From Ditylenchus dipsaci (lineage: Eukaryota; Nematoda; Chromadorea; Rhabditida; Anguinidae): a stretch of 64,000 bases of DNA. Positions 1-12,780 of the stretch are shown one piece after another (within the stretch, counting starts at the first letter, position 1; each line of letters opens with the position of its first letter). The stretch covers positions 372,001-436,000 of the forward strand of contig SADC01001319.1 in the NCBI GenBank assembly GCA_004194705.1, given 5' to 3'. Both the position numbers and the translations under genes were made by a program. Under the pieces are notes generated by a model. It was given only the letters and a program-made list of their open reading frames with translations, was not told the DNA's origin and made no database searches.

Positions 1-215
1 CAGTTTTTGCAAATATATGTCGGATGTCTCACCGGAACCCTCAAGTACAACATCTAAGCTTTCTTTTAAGCACAAATGTTTATAATTAAAAATACTTTAA
101 AAAAATTTCCTTGCCCTCAAAATTGGAGATGGTGGATTTAAGCCTAGATTTGGGACGAATTTTCGTGTTCAAGCCCAATCTTTTGCTATATTTTGCAAAA
201 CCGAAAATTTTAGGA

Positions 216-445
216 GGTGATAGCTAGGAGAAGGGTACCCAGAAGGAGGTCAGGCAGGAAGAGCGTAACCAGGGAAGGGCAGCCAGGAACGGGGTGGCCA
301 GGAGGAGGGTAGCCAGGGGTTATCTAATAGGTGGTAGCCAGGAGGTGGTACCCATGAGGAGGGTAGGCAGGAGGAGGGTCGCCGGGAGGGAAGTAGTAGA
401 AGCAAGTTAGTCAGAAGGGAGTACTCAGGAGGGGTTAGACAGGAG
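216..445. repeat. Purine-rich degenerate minisatellite
   Basis: Roughly a dozen imperfect copies of a 17-19 base G/A-rich unit close to GGTAGCCAGGAGGAGG follow one another. The copies differ by small substitutions and indels. No coding frame runs through it. Seen directly in the sequence. Confidence 0.8.
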
Positions 446-1437
446 GTATTTATGTTTTTTCGTGGATGAAATTTCTATGGTGCCAAAATCTGCGTTTGAA
501 ATTATCGATCGTAAACTGAATGAGTTCATGAAAAACAATCTGCCATTTGGTGGAAAATAATGATTTCTGCGGAGACTTTAGGGGCAAATTTTGCCTGTAA
601 AAGAAAGAGCTGGACGAAGATAATTTCACAATTTGGATATAATTAAAGGTAATATCAAAGTAACGAAGTGCAGACGAAGAAAAAACTTCAACATAAAAAC
701 GAGAAAATTTGAAAAACACGCCTTAAAAATTATTTTTCAAAATGAAATCATAATATATGTAATGAGAGCCTCTTATTCAATTTAAGACGCAGGTGGCGCC
801 TGTTTTCTAGTAAATCTCATAGGCAGGACATATACAATTCCTTTATCAACAATTATTTTGCTTTAAATTTTTAGCTAGGAGTCATATTAATCATGCCACT
901 AGAGTCAAGTTCTTTACTAGCTTATGTCTAGTAAGTTTTTTTAAGTTTTTGGTATTGCTTATTCAACGAGGCGTACTCACGCGTTCAAAATTGATGCTCG
1001 CCAATTCAAAACGGAAAGAAAAATAGGTAGCTAGAGAATGTTTGACCAGGGAAGAAAATAGTACTTTTAAGGGGTAGGATTTTATTTTTATTTCGGAACT
1101 GACATTTTTTCTACTTTTTTTTCGAAAATTTACCTATGGTAGGTTTATTTTGCTATATTGACCAGCAATGCACCACGTCGGAGTTCTGTACAATAGCGCG
1201 AAAGATGCGCCTTGAAAAACTCTATTGGAATAATATATATATACGGGGTGGAAAGCGTTAAAAAACGCGATTACAAAGCAAAAAATGCAATTCGTATTAA
1301 CGAAGCTTCACCACCATAATACTATATGTAGATTTAACATACAGTAAACTAGTGGGAGTGAGAAAAATTGTCGCATTACTTGATTGAAAAATAAACAAGT
1401 TGGGTGTTCTAATACTTTTTATTTGTTACAAATTTTT
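446..1437. other. Non-genic stretch left of the transporter gene
   Basis: AT-rich DNA with no credible exon. The only notable item is a scrambled duplicate of transporter exon ends at 866-927, listed separately. The missing 5' exons of the transporter were not found here. Confidence 0.5.
866..927 (+). pseudogene. Scrambled duplicate of SLC17 exon ends
   Basis: Bases 866-900 repeat the acceptor and first 25 or so coding bases of the transporter exon at 1440. They join directly to 901-927, which repeats the last part of the exon at 1868-2017 (gagtcaagttctt-actagcttatgt). Everything between these points in the parent is missing and the join is out of frame. It is probably a tandem duplicate that lost its centre. 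Confidence 0.6.
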
Positions 1438-1439
1438 AG

Positions 1440-4023
1440 CTAGGAGTCATATTAATCATGCCACTTGCGGGCGGCTTCTGTGAGTCCTCTTTTGGCTGGT
1501 CAGGAGTGTTTTACTTCCAAGGAATCTTAAGTATTGCGTCATTCACTCTTTTCTTTTTCTTTTTAGAGATTCGCCTAAAATTCATAGGTTGATTTACAAT
1601 TTTTAAAGACTTAACTATCTCATAAAATCAGCTTCAGGTGTATAAGTGATAAAGAGCTGAAGAAAATAGAAGCAGGCAAACATGATTCCCAACAGGGCTA
1701 TAGCCAGTCTGTGCCCTACAAAGCTATTCTCAGCGACAAAGTAGTGTGGGCAGCTATGATTGCCCTGTTTTGTGATGCTATTGGCTTCCAAGTGTTTACA
1801 CAATATGGCCCTTTATATTTAAACAAAGTTTGAACCTTTAGACTAAAAAATACAACAAAGTATTTAGGCACTGAATATTAATATTCGGGAGACTGGATTT
1901 TCCGCAGCTTTGCCTTCAGTGTTGACTATATTTGTGAAATTGTTTGCTGGTCCACTTTATGATAAGATGAAGTGCTCACAGACCATTAGAGTCAAGTTCT
2001 TCACTAGCTTATGTGAGGTTAGTTTCAAGATTTGTTTAAAATTGCTTACAAGGTACACATTTTTTATAAGGTACACAGGCGCTACTGAAATCTAAACAGC
2101 CACCCCCCCCCCAACTGTTAAGCCTTAAGTCTTAGACTCAGGGCCTGGCCAATACTATTATCAGCTTATATTTAAACAATGTATATTCTAGTAGCGTCGG
2201 TACACATATCTCATTCTGCTGTTCCCATTGAGTGATAATTTGAAGAACTGTACCATAATTTTTTGTTTCCAATAAGCTCACTAAGAACTTTGAAGTTATA
2301 ATGGTGAAAATATAATTTTTTTAGATAAAAATTAAAATTTCGGTTACATTTCACACTCAAAATTAAGAATGAGGATGATTAATATTAGAAACTGGCATTT
2401 ATTTTCGAACAAAAAGTTATGGTGTGGGGAATGGGGCTATAGCAAAGTCGGTCCGATAAAGGGAGAGAATATATAAACGTAGCTTTTGGGCGAGGGGTCG
2501 GTGTTGCTTGGCGGATTTGTCAGAGAAACGTAAATTAGACGAATTCACCATTGAATTGGTCAGAAAATTCATTTTGATTGATTGATTCGCCATCACCCAA
2601 CCCTAGTTATATCATAGTAGCGTCGAAACAATGGTATCTCCATATTTTTAATTAAATCATAATTACATTTTATTTTTAGCTGGGAATGGCCTTTTGTTTC
2701 TTTGCCTTAACTATTCTACAGTCGATTAAAGACTGTCCTGCATGGGTGTTGCAAATATTCTTCACTGCTTCCACCCCTTTTAGTGGAATGAACTTTCTAG
2801 GAGTTGTCAAGTGTGCTACACTGGTTGGTTTAATAGCATAGGTCTGAGGTCTATTACAAAACCTAGATATCCGGTAAGTTTTCACCTGTGCTGATGGCCT
2901 GGTACACGCTAATAGATGGTAGTACCGTGCTAATTCTACCTTTGCTAGTCAACTTTTTTGCTCCAGATGGCACTTTGTATCAGGTGTGATATCTATTTTT
3001 AACACTAGAACAGCTGAGCGTACTGAAGTGTGCGTCTTGTACCAAACTCAATGCTGAACAAGAAAGGTGAAAAATATTGAATGAATGAACTTGAACTCAT
3101 TTTACAAATCAATAAAAAAACAAAAATTCCATAATCACTTTAATAATTTTCATAGTGCATCTGAAAGCTGAGTTTCTGAGCTATCTTTTTGAATGTCTGC
3201 CACTTTTCAACAGTTTCTAAAAAGAAAGTTTCGATTATAGAGAAAACTTAGACGAAACTTTTCAACCTGACTTACAACTTTCTATCATTGTTGAAATTTT
3301 TGCGCAAGCTCTTTTTGAGCAAATGATTTTTACTATTCGAGAAAAACTGCGTCAGATATTGTTTTAAAGTACAGTAAAAAGGCAATCTTGAACTATTAAG
3401 TATCAGTTCTAAAAGAACACTTCAACGCAATGCTCCTTCAACGCTAGAGAAACGCGGGATTCTTTCTGACACCGGATTCGTGTTCAGCGAGGACGATTTC
3501 ATCGAAAATCTGTTATTAAGCTCTGAGACTCGCTGTAAAATTTCAGATTCCGCTCAAGACAACAATTATTCAAATATCGAATTTTTTCGAAGTTTAAATC
3601 TTTTTTGTCTTGAGCGGAATCTGAAATTTCACAGCGAGTCTCAGAGCTTAATAACAGATTTTCAATTAAATCGACCACACTGAACACGACCGAGTCCATC
3701 TACAAAAGCACTTTTTCGGAATTTTTTTTAGCCCATCTTGTTCAACATTGAACTTGGTACAAGAAGCACACTTTAGTACGCTTAGCCGTTTTAGTGTTAA
3801 TATTAGTGATGCAAATATATGGGTACCCTAAATTTTTTTGAAAAAATAAAAAAATTAGATAATTTTGGGTCACTCTGCTATTTAGTGGGGTATATTGTTT
3901 GCTGGCTTCGGGGTGATTGAGGTGTTAGCCGCCCTACTTTTTGATCTACTTGCTGATGCAGAGCCACGAAAATGGTCAAAGACACAGACCAAGAAAGATG
4001 ATGTCAAGCAAGAACTCAAATAA
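1440..4023 (+). CDS. SLC17-like MFS transporter, C-terminal half (partial, one frameshift)
   Basis: Six exons: 1440-1587, 1638-1827, 1868-2017, 2680-2823, 2867-2983 and 3886-4023. Together they read like the second half of a sodium/phosphate or vesicular anion transporter of the SLC17 family (major facilitator, plasma or vesicle membrane). Recognisable stretches are MPLAGGFCESSFGW, RDSPKIHR...SDKELKKIEAGK, GFQVFTQYGPLYLNK, ETGFSAALPS, KCATLISGKFSPVLMAWY and FFAPDGTLYQW, ending in a charged tail VKQELK. Phases agree at every junction from exon 2 on. Introns are 40-50 nt except 2018-2679 and 2984-3885; the latter holds an inverted-repeat element. In exon 1 the frame slips by one base in a T run near 1560-1565, between the membrane segment and RDSPKIHR. 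That is either a real lesion or a homopolymer error. N-terminal exons are not in the window. Confidence 0.75.
2993..3808. mobile_element. Inverted-repeat (MITE-like) element in transporter intron
   Basis: The outer arms, about 70 bases at 2993-3062 and 3738-3808, are reverse complements with few differences (AGCGTACTGAAGTGTGC against its mirror). An inner palindrome at 3488-3680 folds around about 3580-3600. No transposase frame is seen. It fills most of the last intron of the SLC17-like gene. The inner part shares gattcgtgttcagcg-type sequence with copies near 24830 and 26460. Confidence 0.7.
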
Positions 4024-4149
4024 ATCTAATCAAATAAATTTCCCATTTTCGTATTGTATGTTTTGCGAACTTTTTTTTTGTTTTACAACTAATATTTTCA
4101 GATTAATTTTTATTGAATGCAACAAGCAGCCTTGTTAAAATGTTCCAAA

Positions 4150-5177
4150 CGTGTCCTTATAAGATGCGTACGTGTTATTTGGGGTTTTCACGAAGGGGTA
4201 CGCCCGTGCCCGACACGGAGAAAAGGCGGGACCAGCACTTTTTTACAAGCACACCACTTATCTTTAGATTAAATGTATGACTGCAATTCGTCAAAATGAT
4301 CGTAAGGATCTGCTTTTTCCAAAAAGTGTATGTAAGCTGCAATCTGTCCGCACAACCAGCGCACAACGCACAAAACCACAATTTTCTTACTAGTTCACTA
4401 AAAGCTGCCCAATACATGTCATAGTCCTGTATAACTGCAGAATACTTAGTCAATATTTGTATTCAAGACCTATAAGATAGGTGAAAAATCAGCACAAACC
4501 TTAATCAAATTGACTCCGAAATTACAAAAGAAAATTTTTTAAAAGACCAGCAGTTTTCCTAAACTTCAAATTTAAAGGACACACTGTTTCGGCTTATTTC
4601 TATTGACCTTCCAGAAAAATGTTCGCCTACGATACACCAAAATGCTCATCGTAAAAATGCAACAAAAGTTATGCAAAGAATTGCAGGTCAACAAGCCAAA
4701 TTTAAAAAAATTGAAGCGTCAATTCAAAGACAATTCATCACACCCAAACATTCGTACAGCATGAACATGTATCTAGATAATCTGATGTACCCCTTTATTT
4801 TTCTCATTTCAAAGGACCATTGCCGTCTGCGGCCACAAGTTTAGTATGCTTGAATAGGCGGGGGACGGCTTTTTACTCCGAAAATGCTCGAATTTTTTTT
4901 GACCTATAAAGTAATTAAAGAAAAAGAATGGTGCGTTTTCGAAATGAAAAAGCTGTTCTTCGCTAATTTAAACAGTAGACGGAAATGGTCTTTTAAAAGG
5001 CAGTGATTAAAATAAAATGAATTAGAAAAAATGCTACAACACACACTTCGTTACTTTTTAAAATACCCAAATAAGTAATACAAGATAAATTCCTTCTGTG
5101 AGGTAGATGCTGAAACTTGACCCATGAAAGCAGTGAGCTCTTTTTTGACCTATGATTAAATAACCCATTGTGTTAGG
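4150..5177. other. Intergenic region between convergent genes
   Basis: The stretch lies between the 3' ends of the transporter (+) and the Argonaute (-). It is AT-rich with short random frames only. I see no RNA gene or clear repeat. Confidence 0.5.
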
Positions 5178-8100
5178 CTAAGCCCAGAATTTTTTGTCGA
5201 CAATCTTTGGTTTGAGTTGTTCAGTTAAGTCAACGTAGTAGTGACCCAGCATGTCTTCTGGCCCATCAAAAAAGTGCTTTCCCCGTCCGCTGCCATATTC
5301 ATCTCCATCATAACTAAAACGCATTTTCATAATGTCTTCAAATTCTAACCATAATCAGTTATACTTGGAAGCCTTCCAGTTATTACGACCTCTCTTGGCC
5401 AAATCTGAAGCTGAATAGAGAACTGCAGGCACGGAGACTGGAGAAGTGACCACTCCGTGGGTGAAGCACAAACTATAGGTGATATATTCCAGGTCTTGCA
5501 AGGGCACTCTATTATCTGGAGTTTCCTGACATTCATTCCAGACCACTGTGCATCTGGCCGGATGCGCTGTTCCCTAATGAATAATTATTGTTAATTTCTC
5601 AATTTATTTATTTAAAATTCGCCTACTTGTATGGTCTTGTGTCCAACCAGTAAAAATTCCGTGAGCGTAGGGTGCATGATCTGTTTGTCCACAACAGTGC
5701 CGCATGGTACATTCTGGGCATGTGCAGGTGCATTTCTGTTCACGTTAAAGGGCACTATGCGGTAGTTGGAAGCGCGCTGCACTACAATTATGGTAAGATT
5801 GGGACGATGGAATGTATTTCCACCACTCTCCACTTCCTCTTGGATCTCATCAAGGGCTGCATCAAATGCTGATTTCTCTCGATGCACAATCTTAAAATAA
5901 TTTTGTTTTTAACAAAAACAGTATTACTTACGAGTTTTTAGTCATTTTATTTAAGAATATGCTTTTAAGACCAAATTTTTCAATATACCCTACGTGCCAC
6001 AAAAATTTTCCATACCAGACTTACAATTTTGTGTTGAGGAATTTTTAGGCAGTTTTAAAAGGTGCTCCCAGCCGAGTTCTTACTTTTTTTCCGTGAAAAG
6101 AAATAAGTTTTAATTTACACTTCAACTTTTTTAGGCTAGATTTCGAAATTGTAGTTAAAAACACACGGTCAAAACATGATTTTCGACCAAAAATGAGCTA
6201 TTATAGAAAAATTGCCAAAAGGAAAGTTCACAACAAAAACTTACGATACGGTACTCGCCTTCGCTCACTCCTCCTCTGTACACGAACATATGGGTTGGGA
6301 AACGTTCACGCTCATCTGCAAAGTTGTAGAGAGCCATTTTAATGGTGTCTTTGAGTGTCTGAATATAGGTCACTCTGGACTCTTGCAGCAAATAGGTGCC
6401 TCGCATCTTCACTGGGTGTCCTAACGTGTATGCTACCTAAATTTTGAATTTGAGATTTTACTAAATTAGCAAAAGAATGTAATGTGAGCTGCAAATACCC
6501 CAACAATAGTTGGCTCAAATGTCTGTTGATTGGCTTGGCGCTGCATGAAAGATTGTGGAGCCGCATGTGACAAATCTAACCCAAGGAACATGTAGCAATC
6601 GTTCATCCATCGCAAGTTCCTGCATAATTTTTAGAATCGCCCCTAATTAGTAAACCTTTAAGCCAAACTTACAAGAAATTATCAAGTATTCCCTTATCTG
6701 CATTTCTCTGCAAAAACTCTTGTGAAGTGGCCAGGGAATGGTTGATGCCACCTAATTTCAAATTCAATTTAAGCAAAATATTTTCTATAACTAAGGGTGA
6801 TTGTCTAGCCCCTTTTCCAATAGCTTTGTTGAGGGTGGGAACAGTGACATTTTGAGTGACTATTTTGTAATCAATTTCCATCAGCTTCATGATGTTGTGC
6901 ACATAGTCTGTCTTGTTTTTGGTGAAGTACATCACATATTCTACATGGTTTTGTCTGAAGGTGTTAAAGCGACTTTTGATGTATTCTATGTCCTTCAGGT
7001 CAAATGCCTCATTCATGGGCTGTCTCATTTGGACACCGCGAGTTACAGCTGTTCTAGACAAACTCTGTAGAAACTGCCTAAAACTAGGGTTTATAAAATA
7101 AATTTTTTAGTTAGGGGATATTATTTTGTACTTAATTAGCCCAAACCACAAGGGAACAAAGAAATTTTTGAAAAAATTGCGTAACGCCTATGTTTGGAGA
7201 ATATCGGAGAATATTTTAATGCAAAAATCTTCCTGAGGGCCAAAATAACATTTTAAGTCCAAAAATGTTTGACATCTTGCTTTCTCAAGGCAGATTAGGA
7301 CTAGAATTCTACAAAAAAGGTAGAAATCAACAAATATTAGCCCTTATTTTAATCTTTTTATCCTCCCTTTGGTTGTTGGCAAAAATCAAATTTGGTACAG
7401 AAAAAAGTAAATTTGGTGGGAAAATTAGTATATTTGGTAGCTAAAGAAGACACTAACCTTTTGTCCTCTTCAGACACCTCTCGCTGGAAAACAACAGTAG
7501 CCCAGACCTTAGGGAATTGAGCTGGAGCAACATAGTGTCGGTCTCTTTGAGCCATTTTGCCGACCATCATCCAGTTGTCGAGACTGCCGTCAGAGCCGGG
7601 CTGAGTCACATCGTTGGCACTGTAGAATATGGCTGGAGCAAAGAGACGCTCAGCGTCAGTAGTCTCTATTTCTCTGTTGATTCGTACTTTGTGCTCTCGC
7701 AAAAAGTTATTGTTGTTCTCGTCTAGCAAAGCTTTACCCTTCTGGCGCTCAATATTGCTGCGAAATTCAAAGGGTCTGGCTAGACAGGCAGAAATGATTT
7801 TGTCTGTCTAAAAAATCGGTTTTAGAAGGTATTATATATTATATAAAAAATTTGCACGACCTATTTATTACACTTTCTTCTTTTAGTTTTGAAGGCTTTC
7901 TTTTACGAAAGCACTTACAATATCATTCTGTTTTTGTCGAGGCACTCTTTGACCAGCGATAATGTTGAGCACTTCTAAAGGGTAGTAGTTGATGGTAGTT
8001 GTGCCTCTTCTCTCTATCACACATGGTAGGTTAGGTCGTCGTAGGTTGATAGCATACACTTGGCTAAAATAGGCTTCAACTGTGGTTGACTGGCCATCTT

Positions 8101-11100
8101 TTTCAAATCTCTGGCGCGAGGCAGATCCGGCAGCAAGATCATAAACAATAAACATCTTCTGGTTGGGCAGATGGGTGGTCACACACTGATACCTTAATTG
8201 ATTACACATTTGACTCTTGATATCCAATTGAGGATGGGCTTTTAACAAAAACAGGCTGTACTTTTTATAGCATCATTTTATGGTGGGTTGACTTATTGTT
8301 AAGCTATATTATGTGAAATATAGATCTACCTTTGATCATATTGGCTCCTTTTCTCAAATAGCGATCTTGACTTAGAGCCTGTTCAAGTGGCACAGTGGGA
8401 TTAAGATACTGCTGCAGAAAGTCTACCAATGGCACAGCAGGGAAAAAAGCTGACTTTTTGGCTAAAATTGAAATCTTTTGATTGTAAAGCTGTACTTTTT
8501 CGGATTTTGCCTTGTTTCCTGTCTTTTGACAGAAAAAATTTGAAATTTCAAAATTAAAACTGTTCAAAAGGCAAATGTAATTTTTTAAAGACAAATATTG
8601 GGGTATAGACGTTTCTCGAAATGAAACTTTTTCATTTTCGAGAAACGTTTCTCGAATTTGAAACTCAAAAGAGTAAAATATCTCTAGGTGTATACCTTAT
8701 TTAGACATATCAAGGGTATTTGGCTGAATGTGATGGCCAAAGTCCAGCATATTCACATTGCGGGGGTTAGGGGTTAACACATGTATGTACGCTTATCCCT
8801 TGCAATGTGGAGTGTGCTGTTCTTTGGCCGCGAAGCGGCCAAATACCCTTGGTATGTCTAAATAAGTATCTTTACAGGTATACGTATATACCCCTAGAGA
8901 TATTTTACTCTTTTGAGTTTCAAATTCGAGAAACGTTTCTCGAAAATGAAAAAGTTTCATTTTCGAGAAACGTCTATGCACCCAAATATTGACCAACCAT
9001 CAATCTGTAGCAAAGGAACAGCATCTTCGGAGAGTCGCCAATAAAACGCACATTCTTTTGCATGCCCTCTTTCAGAATGCGTGGATCGTCTCCAAGTCCT
9101 ATGTTAGAAGCTTTCTCAAACATTTTGCTAGCAAACATAAAGTAACGGTCGCTGCAAATATTAATTTTTCATCCAAACCACTGAAAAATCAAGGCTACTC
9201 CTTTAAGATTTGTTGAGTGGTAAGAATGTCTAGAAACTGAGCCACTGAACGATCACGAGAGTCAAAGTTGCCATCATTGCTGCGCAGATCGATTTGTTCG
9301 ACGTAATTTAAAGAGGCCATAATAGCCTTGACTCTGGGACCAAGATAGGGCTGCACTTCGGCAGGCAATTGAGTCTGCAAGTGGATGTATTCAGTATGAA
9401 GTGCATGAAACTATCTTACCTGGTCTATTGAAAACTCTTCCTTTGTCAGAAGATGAGCAAATATTTGATTGGTGGAATAAAAGTTAATTCCACAGTCATA
9501 GATGTTGTGCCCTCGGTTAGGATCTTCTCCAAACAAATGGGTGTTGCTAAGGATAAGCAATTGGTAGAGTTCCCAGAGAAGACGACGCTTGTTGTTGGTC
9601 GCAACACTTAAAAACAAGTTTTAGTTTTAAGGAATATTTTTTCTCTTAACTGGTAAGACTAAGAAGCAAAGTCGAACTTTGGAAAAACGCACACCCAAAA
9701 AAAGTTCGGTACTACTCTACCTGGTATCCCAAAAGGTCAATTCATTGTAAAGTGTTTCAAAGTTTTATGTTGTTTCCTAACACGGCAAAGGCACGACCTG
9801 ACCGTGGCCTAAATATACTAAAAGATAGCTCTAGCAAAGCTGGTTACGCAGCTGCTCTTAAAATCGGCTACGGGTTGATTGCGTCAAGATATTGACTTTT
9901 GAAAATTAGAAATTTATGATCTAGGATATATTGCATATCAGCATTATTTGTTTCACAAGTAAACTGTGACATGAAAAATGAACCTGCAGCCTATACCACT
10001 GCGCCACACTTACTTGTGAAACAATCACGCTGATCTGCAATATATTTTAGATCATAAATTTCTAATTTTCAAACGTCAATATCTTGACGCGATCGAACTC
10101 GTAGTCGATTTTGAGAACAGCTTCGTATCCAGCTCTAATATAAATATCCTTTGGTATATAACGTTCTTTGATAAGCCACGGTCAGATTGCGCTTTTCCCG
10201 TGTCAGGATATTTACAGATATATACCGTAATCTCTCTAATAGCCATACATGTCAAATTATCTTCGAATCACCCTCTAAGGTGTCGAGTTGTTAGAGACTG
10301 TCCAGCTATTAGAGTAAATACAGTATTCCATAGATATTTGTATTTGTTTCTTTCTTTTGTGGGACATTTTCTGCTTTTCGGAATAAATTCTTAGTTAAAC
10401 CACCTAAAAGCCCATTGATTTTTCATACTCTTTTGTGTACCTTTTTTCTCTAACCATATAAAGAACCCAATTTCTATTGCAATTTTTGCTTAAATTTACA
10501 AAAATTGACATAAATTTCATCGTCGAAATTAGCCCAGTTGAAACTACCCTAGCGTACAATACAGCTAATAACCTAATTTGATTTTTAAATAGCTTTAAAT
10601 TTGTTGACCTTTGGGAGGGGCGAGTGGTTACCAGGTCAAAGTTCCAGAAGTTCATTCATTGAAATCTGTTATCAATCATGTTAAAACAGTCTGATTTGAA
10701 AAATCTTAAAAGCTCCGAGTTTGCTGTTTGTTTTTGGAAAAGAAAAAATGTGGTTATAATGAATTTGTTTTTTATATTAAAACCTACTCATTTCTTGGTC
10801 CTCTGGACAGTTCTTTGACTTCTTCTTCTACAACACCTTTTTTGCGAAACTCAAATGTGCCCCAGAATTTCAGCTCGAACTTATGAATCACGTCGACAGC
10901 CTTGCCTAGCTCTACTCGATAACCATTCAAGAGAATTCGAGTAGCCCCTCTGTCAAATTCTACATTCCGGAATAGATGCTGGTTGTGGATTTTGTCTAAA
11001 AGTGTGCCGTAATTCAAAGGAACAAAAAATTCTATTAACTAATGAAAAATATGTTCTTGACGAGATTTCCAATAGATTTTTTACACAAATATCTTAAAAG

Positions 11101-12058
11101 AGACTAGCGAATGATTTTCTGTAAGAAGGTGCACGATAGGCCACTAATTTTGAATACAGTCCACTCTCGATAAACCGGCACCCCTGGGGACTAGTCTGTG
11201 GTGCCGGTTTATCGAGAGTGCCGGTTTATTGGGAGTAAGCTTTGTCGAATTTCCTTGTTGGCCAGCCATATCAGGCTCTTTTACAGTGCCGGTCTATCGA
11301 GAGTGGACCGCAGTTAAAATGGCACTCAAAAGGTGGTGTCACGCCTTCCAAAAGTTCAGTGGTGGGTGGTTTTGTGTATCGAAGTAGGTCCGCCTTTCAG
11401 GGAAAGGTTATAAATCAGTAACGTCAAGTTCTTAAAAGCTGATCAACAAAGACAAATGTCAGGCAAAACATATTTCAATGCAAAAAGTTAGAAAGCAGCA
11501 AAAAGTTGAGAATATATTTAATGGAGAACAAAAATATGCAAATAAAATTCTCTATAAAATTCTCTCTAAAGTGTGTGGTTAACTGCGATTTTTGAAAAAA
11601 AAAACAGATATTCATTTATGCATATTCATTTCTGAGTCACGTTTTCACGTCTCTCAAGTAATTTTTTTACTCCAGAAACAATATAAAATTCATAAAATCA
11701 TAAAATAAATTTAACTAAAAACATTGAAAAAAAGGATTTGAAATCCGTTGAGAACTTTTCTGTTAGCCGTTAATACTAGTTCGCATTCACATTAATTTTT
11801 TGATAATTTTGAGAATCCTTAAATATAAAAGTTTGTTTGACTATAAAATGACGCTACTGCCCAATTATATTTCATAACTAAAAACGAAAAAATCTGCTTA
11901 AAACATTTTGCAAAAAATAACTCACCGTGCAATTTGATGCTCTGAACTTGTCGCAGTTCAGCTTCTCTTTCAGCCTGTCTTTCAGCTGAACTTTGTCGCT
12001 TATATGATCCTGTAGCTTCAGCCCTACCACCACGACTCGATCCTGGCAAATCTGTCAT
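5178..12058 (-). CDS. WAGO-class Argonaute, 14 exons, catalytically degenerate PIWI domain
   Basis: Exons from the start: 12058-11926, 11031-10788, 9606-9420, 9374-9199, 9151-8994, 8461-8330, 8238-7919, 7807-7458, 7077-6673, 6619-6499, 6436-6245, 5890-5627, 5573-5365 and 5313-5178. All 13 junctions keep phase, giving 1008 residues and stop TAG. The order is a charged N-terminus (MTDLPGSSRGG), N and L1 regions, PAZ (NLPCVIERRG...NYYPLEVLN, about 420-440), MID (exons 8-9, KLNLKLGGIN near 680) and PIWI (exons 10-14). The first catalytic Asp is present (GLDLSHAA, about residue 716). The second is replaced (YRGGVSEGEY where RDGVSEG is usual, about 796). The usual His motif reads HPARCTVVW (about 898-906), with no His at that place. 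By family knowledge this means small-RNA binding without slicing, as in many nematode secondary-siRNA Argonautes. Some donors are GTAG rather than GTAAG. Three introns carry inverted-repeat elements. Confidence 0.93.
8597..8988. mobile_element. Inverted-repeat element in Argonaute intron 5
   Basis: Arms of about 125 bases mirror each other across 8597-8725 and 8860-8988. They start ATTTGGGGTATAGACG and include the small palindrome CGAGAAACGTTTCTCG. The centre holds GGCCGCGAAGCGGCC. No coding sequence. It lies wholly inside the intron 8462-8993. Confidence 0.75.
9787..10192. mobile_element. Inverted-repeat element with tRNA-like centre in Argonaute intron 2
   Basis: Arms of roughly 150 bases (GACCTGACCGTGGC on the left, its mirror at about 10175) are reverse complements. 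The centre, read on the minus strand around 9990-10012, has GTGGCGCAGTGGTATAGG followed by GCAGGTTC. This resembles a tRNA A box with a weak B box. It may be a tRNA-derived or foldback element; no protein frame. Confidence 0.65.
11157..11310. mobile_element. Pogo-like MITE
   Basis: It begins CAGTCCACTCTCGATAAACC next to a TA and ends with the mirror TATCGAGAGTGGAC. The core has CCCTGGGGAC and repeats the word GTGCCGGT in both orientations. The right end is slightly decayed. It is inserted in the first intron of the Argonaute gene. Confidence 0.65.
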
Positions 12059-12484
12059 GATTTTTATATTCCCTGAAAAATTAAAATAATTTTTATGTTA
12101 AGAAACATAAATAAATTTGAAGTACTTTAAAAATACTCTACTATTTATTTTGCCAATTGAAAAAGTGGTCGGAGCCGTAAAATTTGTGGTCATAGATATA
12201 GTGCTTGAGACGCATTTTTAGTTTTTTATTTAGTTTCATAGGCCAAAGTTAGATGAAACTATTGCTCCACAAAAATGTCTTATTAAAATTACTGAGTTCG
12301 AGTTTACAGTTAGCGGATATTTCATAACAAAAAAAAACTGAAGCGAGCTTGTTTCAATCATTTGCCGAGATCTGCAGCCAAAAATGGATGTAATTGCTAG
12401 TAAAAGTATTGTAAAAGTATCAAATTAAAAATGCCTTGCTACTATCCTATCCTATAATTTATCTTTTTATACAAAACGTTTTAG
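12059..12484. other. Upstream region of the Argonaute gene
   Basis: AT-rich DNA before the Argonaute ATG. No clear TATA box or upstream exon could be picked out. A short AT-rich stretch just upstream could hold an SL trans-splice acceptor, but I cannot place it. Confidence 0.35.
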
Positions 12485-12780
12485 CTTACAACTTTTGACT
12501 CTACTGTAGTTCGATAGTCCCCGCAAAAAACATAAGGGTCCCCCCTGTTGTTGTTTTTTCCAACAAATGTTTGAAAATTTTGCCTTGGTCCCCCTGTTGT
12601 TTTTTTCCAATTTTTTTTTCAAATTTTCGAACAAAAATTTGAAAAAAAAATTTGGAAAAAAAAATTGGAAAAAAAAAACAGGGGGGACCAAGGCAAAATT
12701 TTCAAACATTTGTTGGAAAAAACAACAACAGGGGACCCTTATGTTTTTTTTTCGGGGGACTATCGAACTACAGTAGGGCC
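12485..12780. mobile_element. Foldback element (near-perfect palindrome)
   Basis: The arms meet near 12632. Outer ends are CTACTGTAGTTCGATAGTCC and its mirror; inside is CCTTGGTCCCCCTGTTG and its mirror, with long A and T runs at the centre. The same CCTTGGTCCC(C)CTGTT word recurs at 19575, 19740-19905 and 61500, so this belongs to a dispersed family. The open frames on both strands here are by-products of the palindrome. Confidence 0.8.

Noticed and set aside
5343..5364. In-frame TGA near the end of the Argonaute
   Set aside because: It lies inside a 51-nt intron (5364-5314) with a GTATAA donor and TTTTAG acceptor that keeps the frame to the natural stop.
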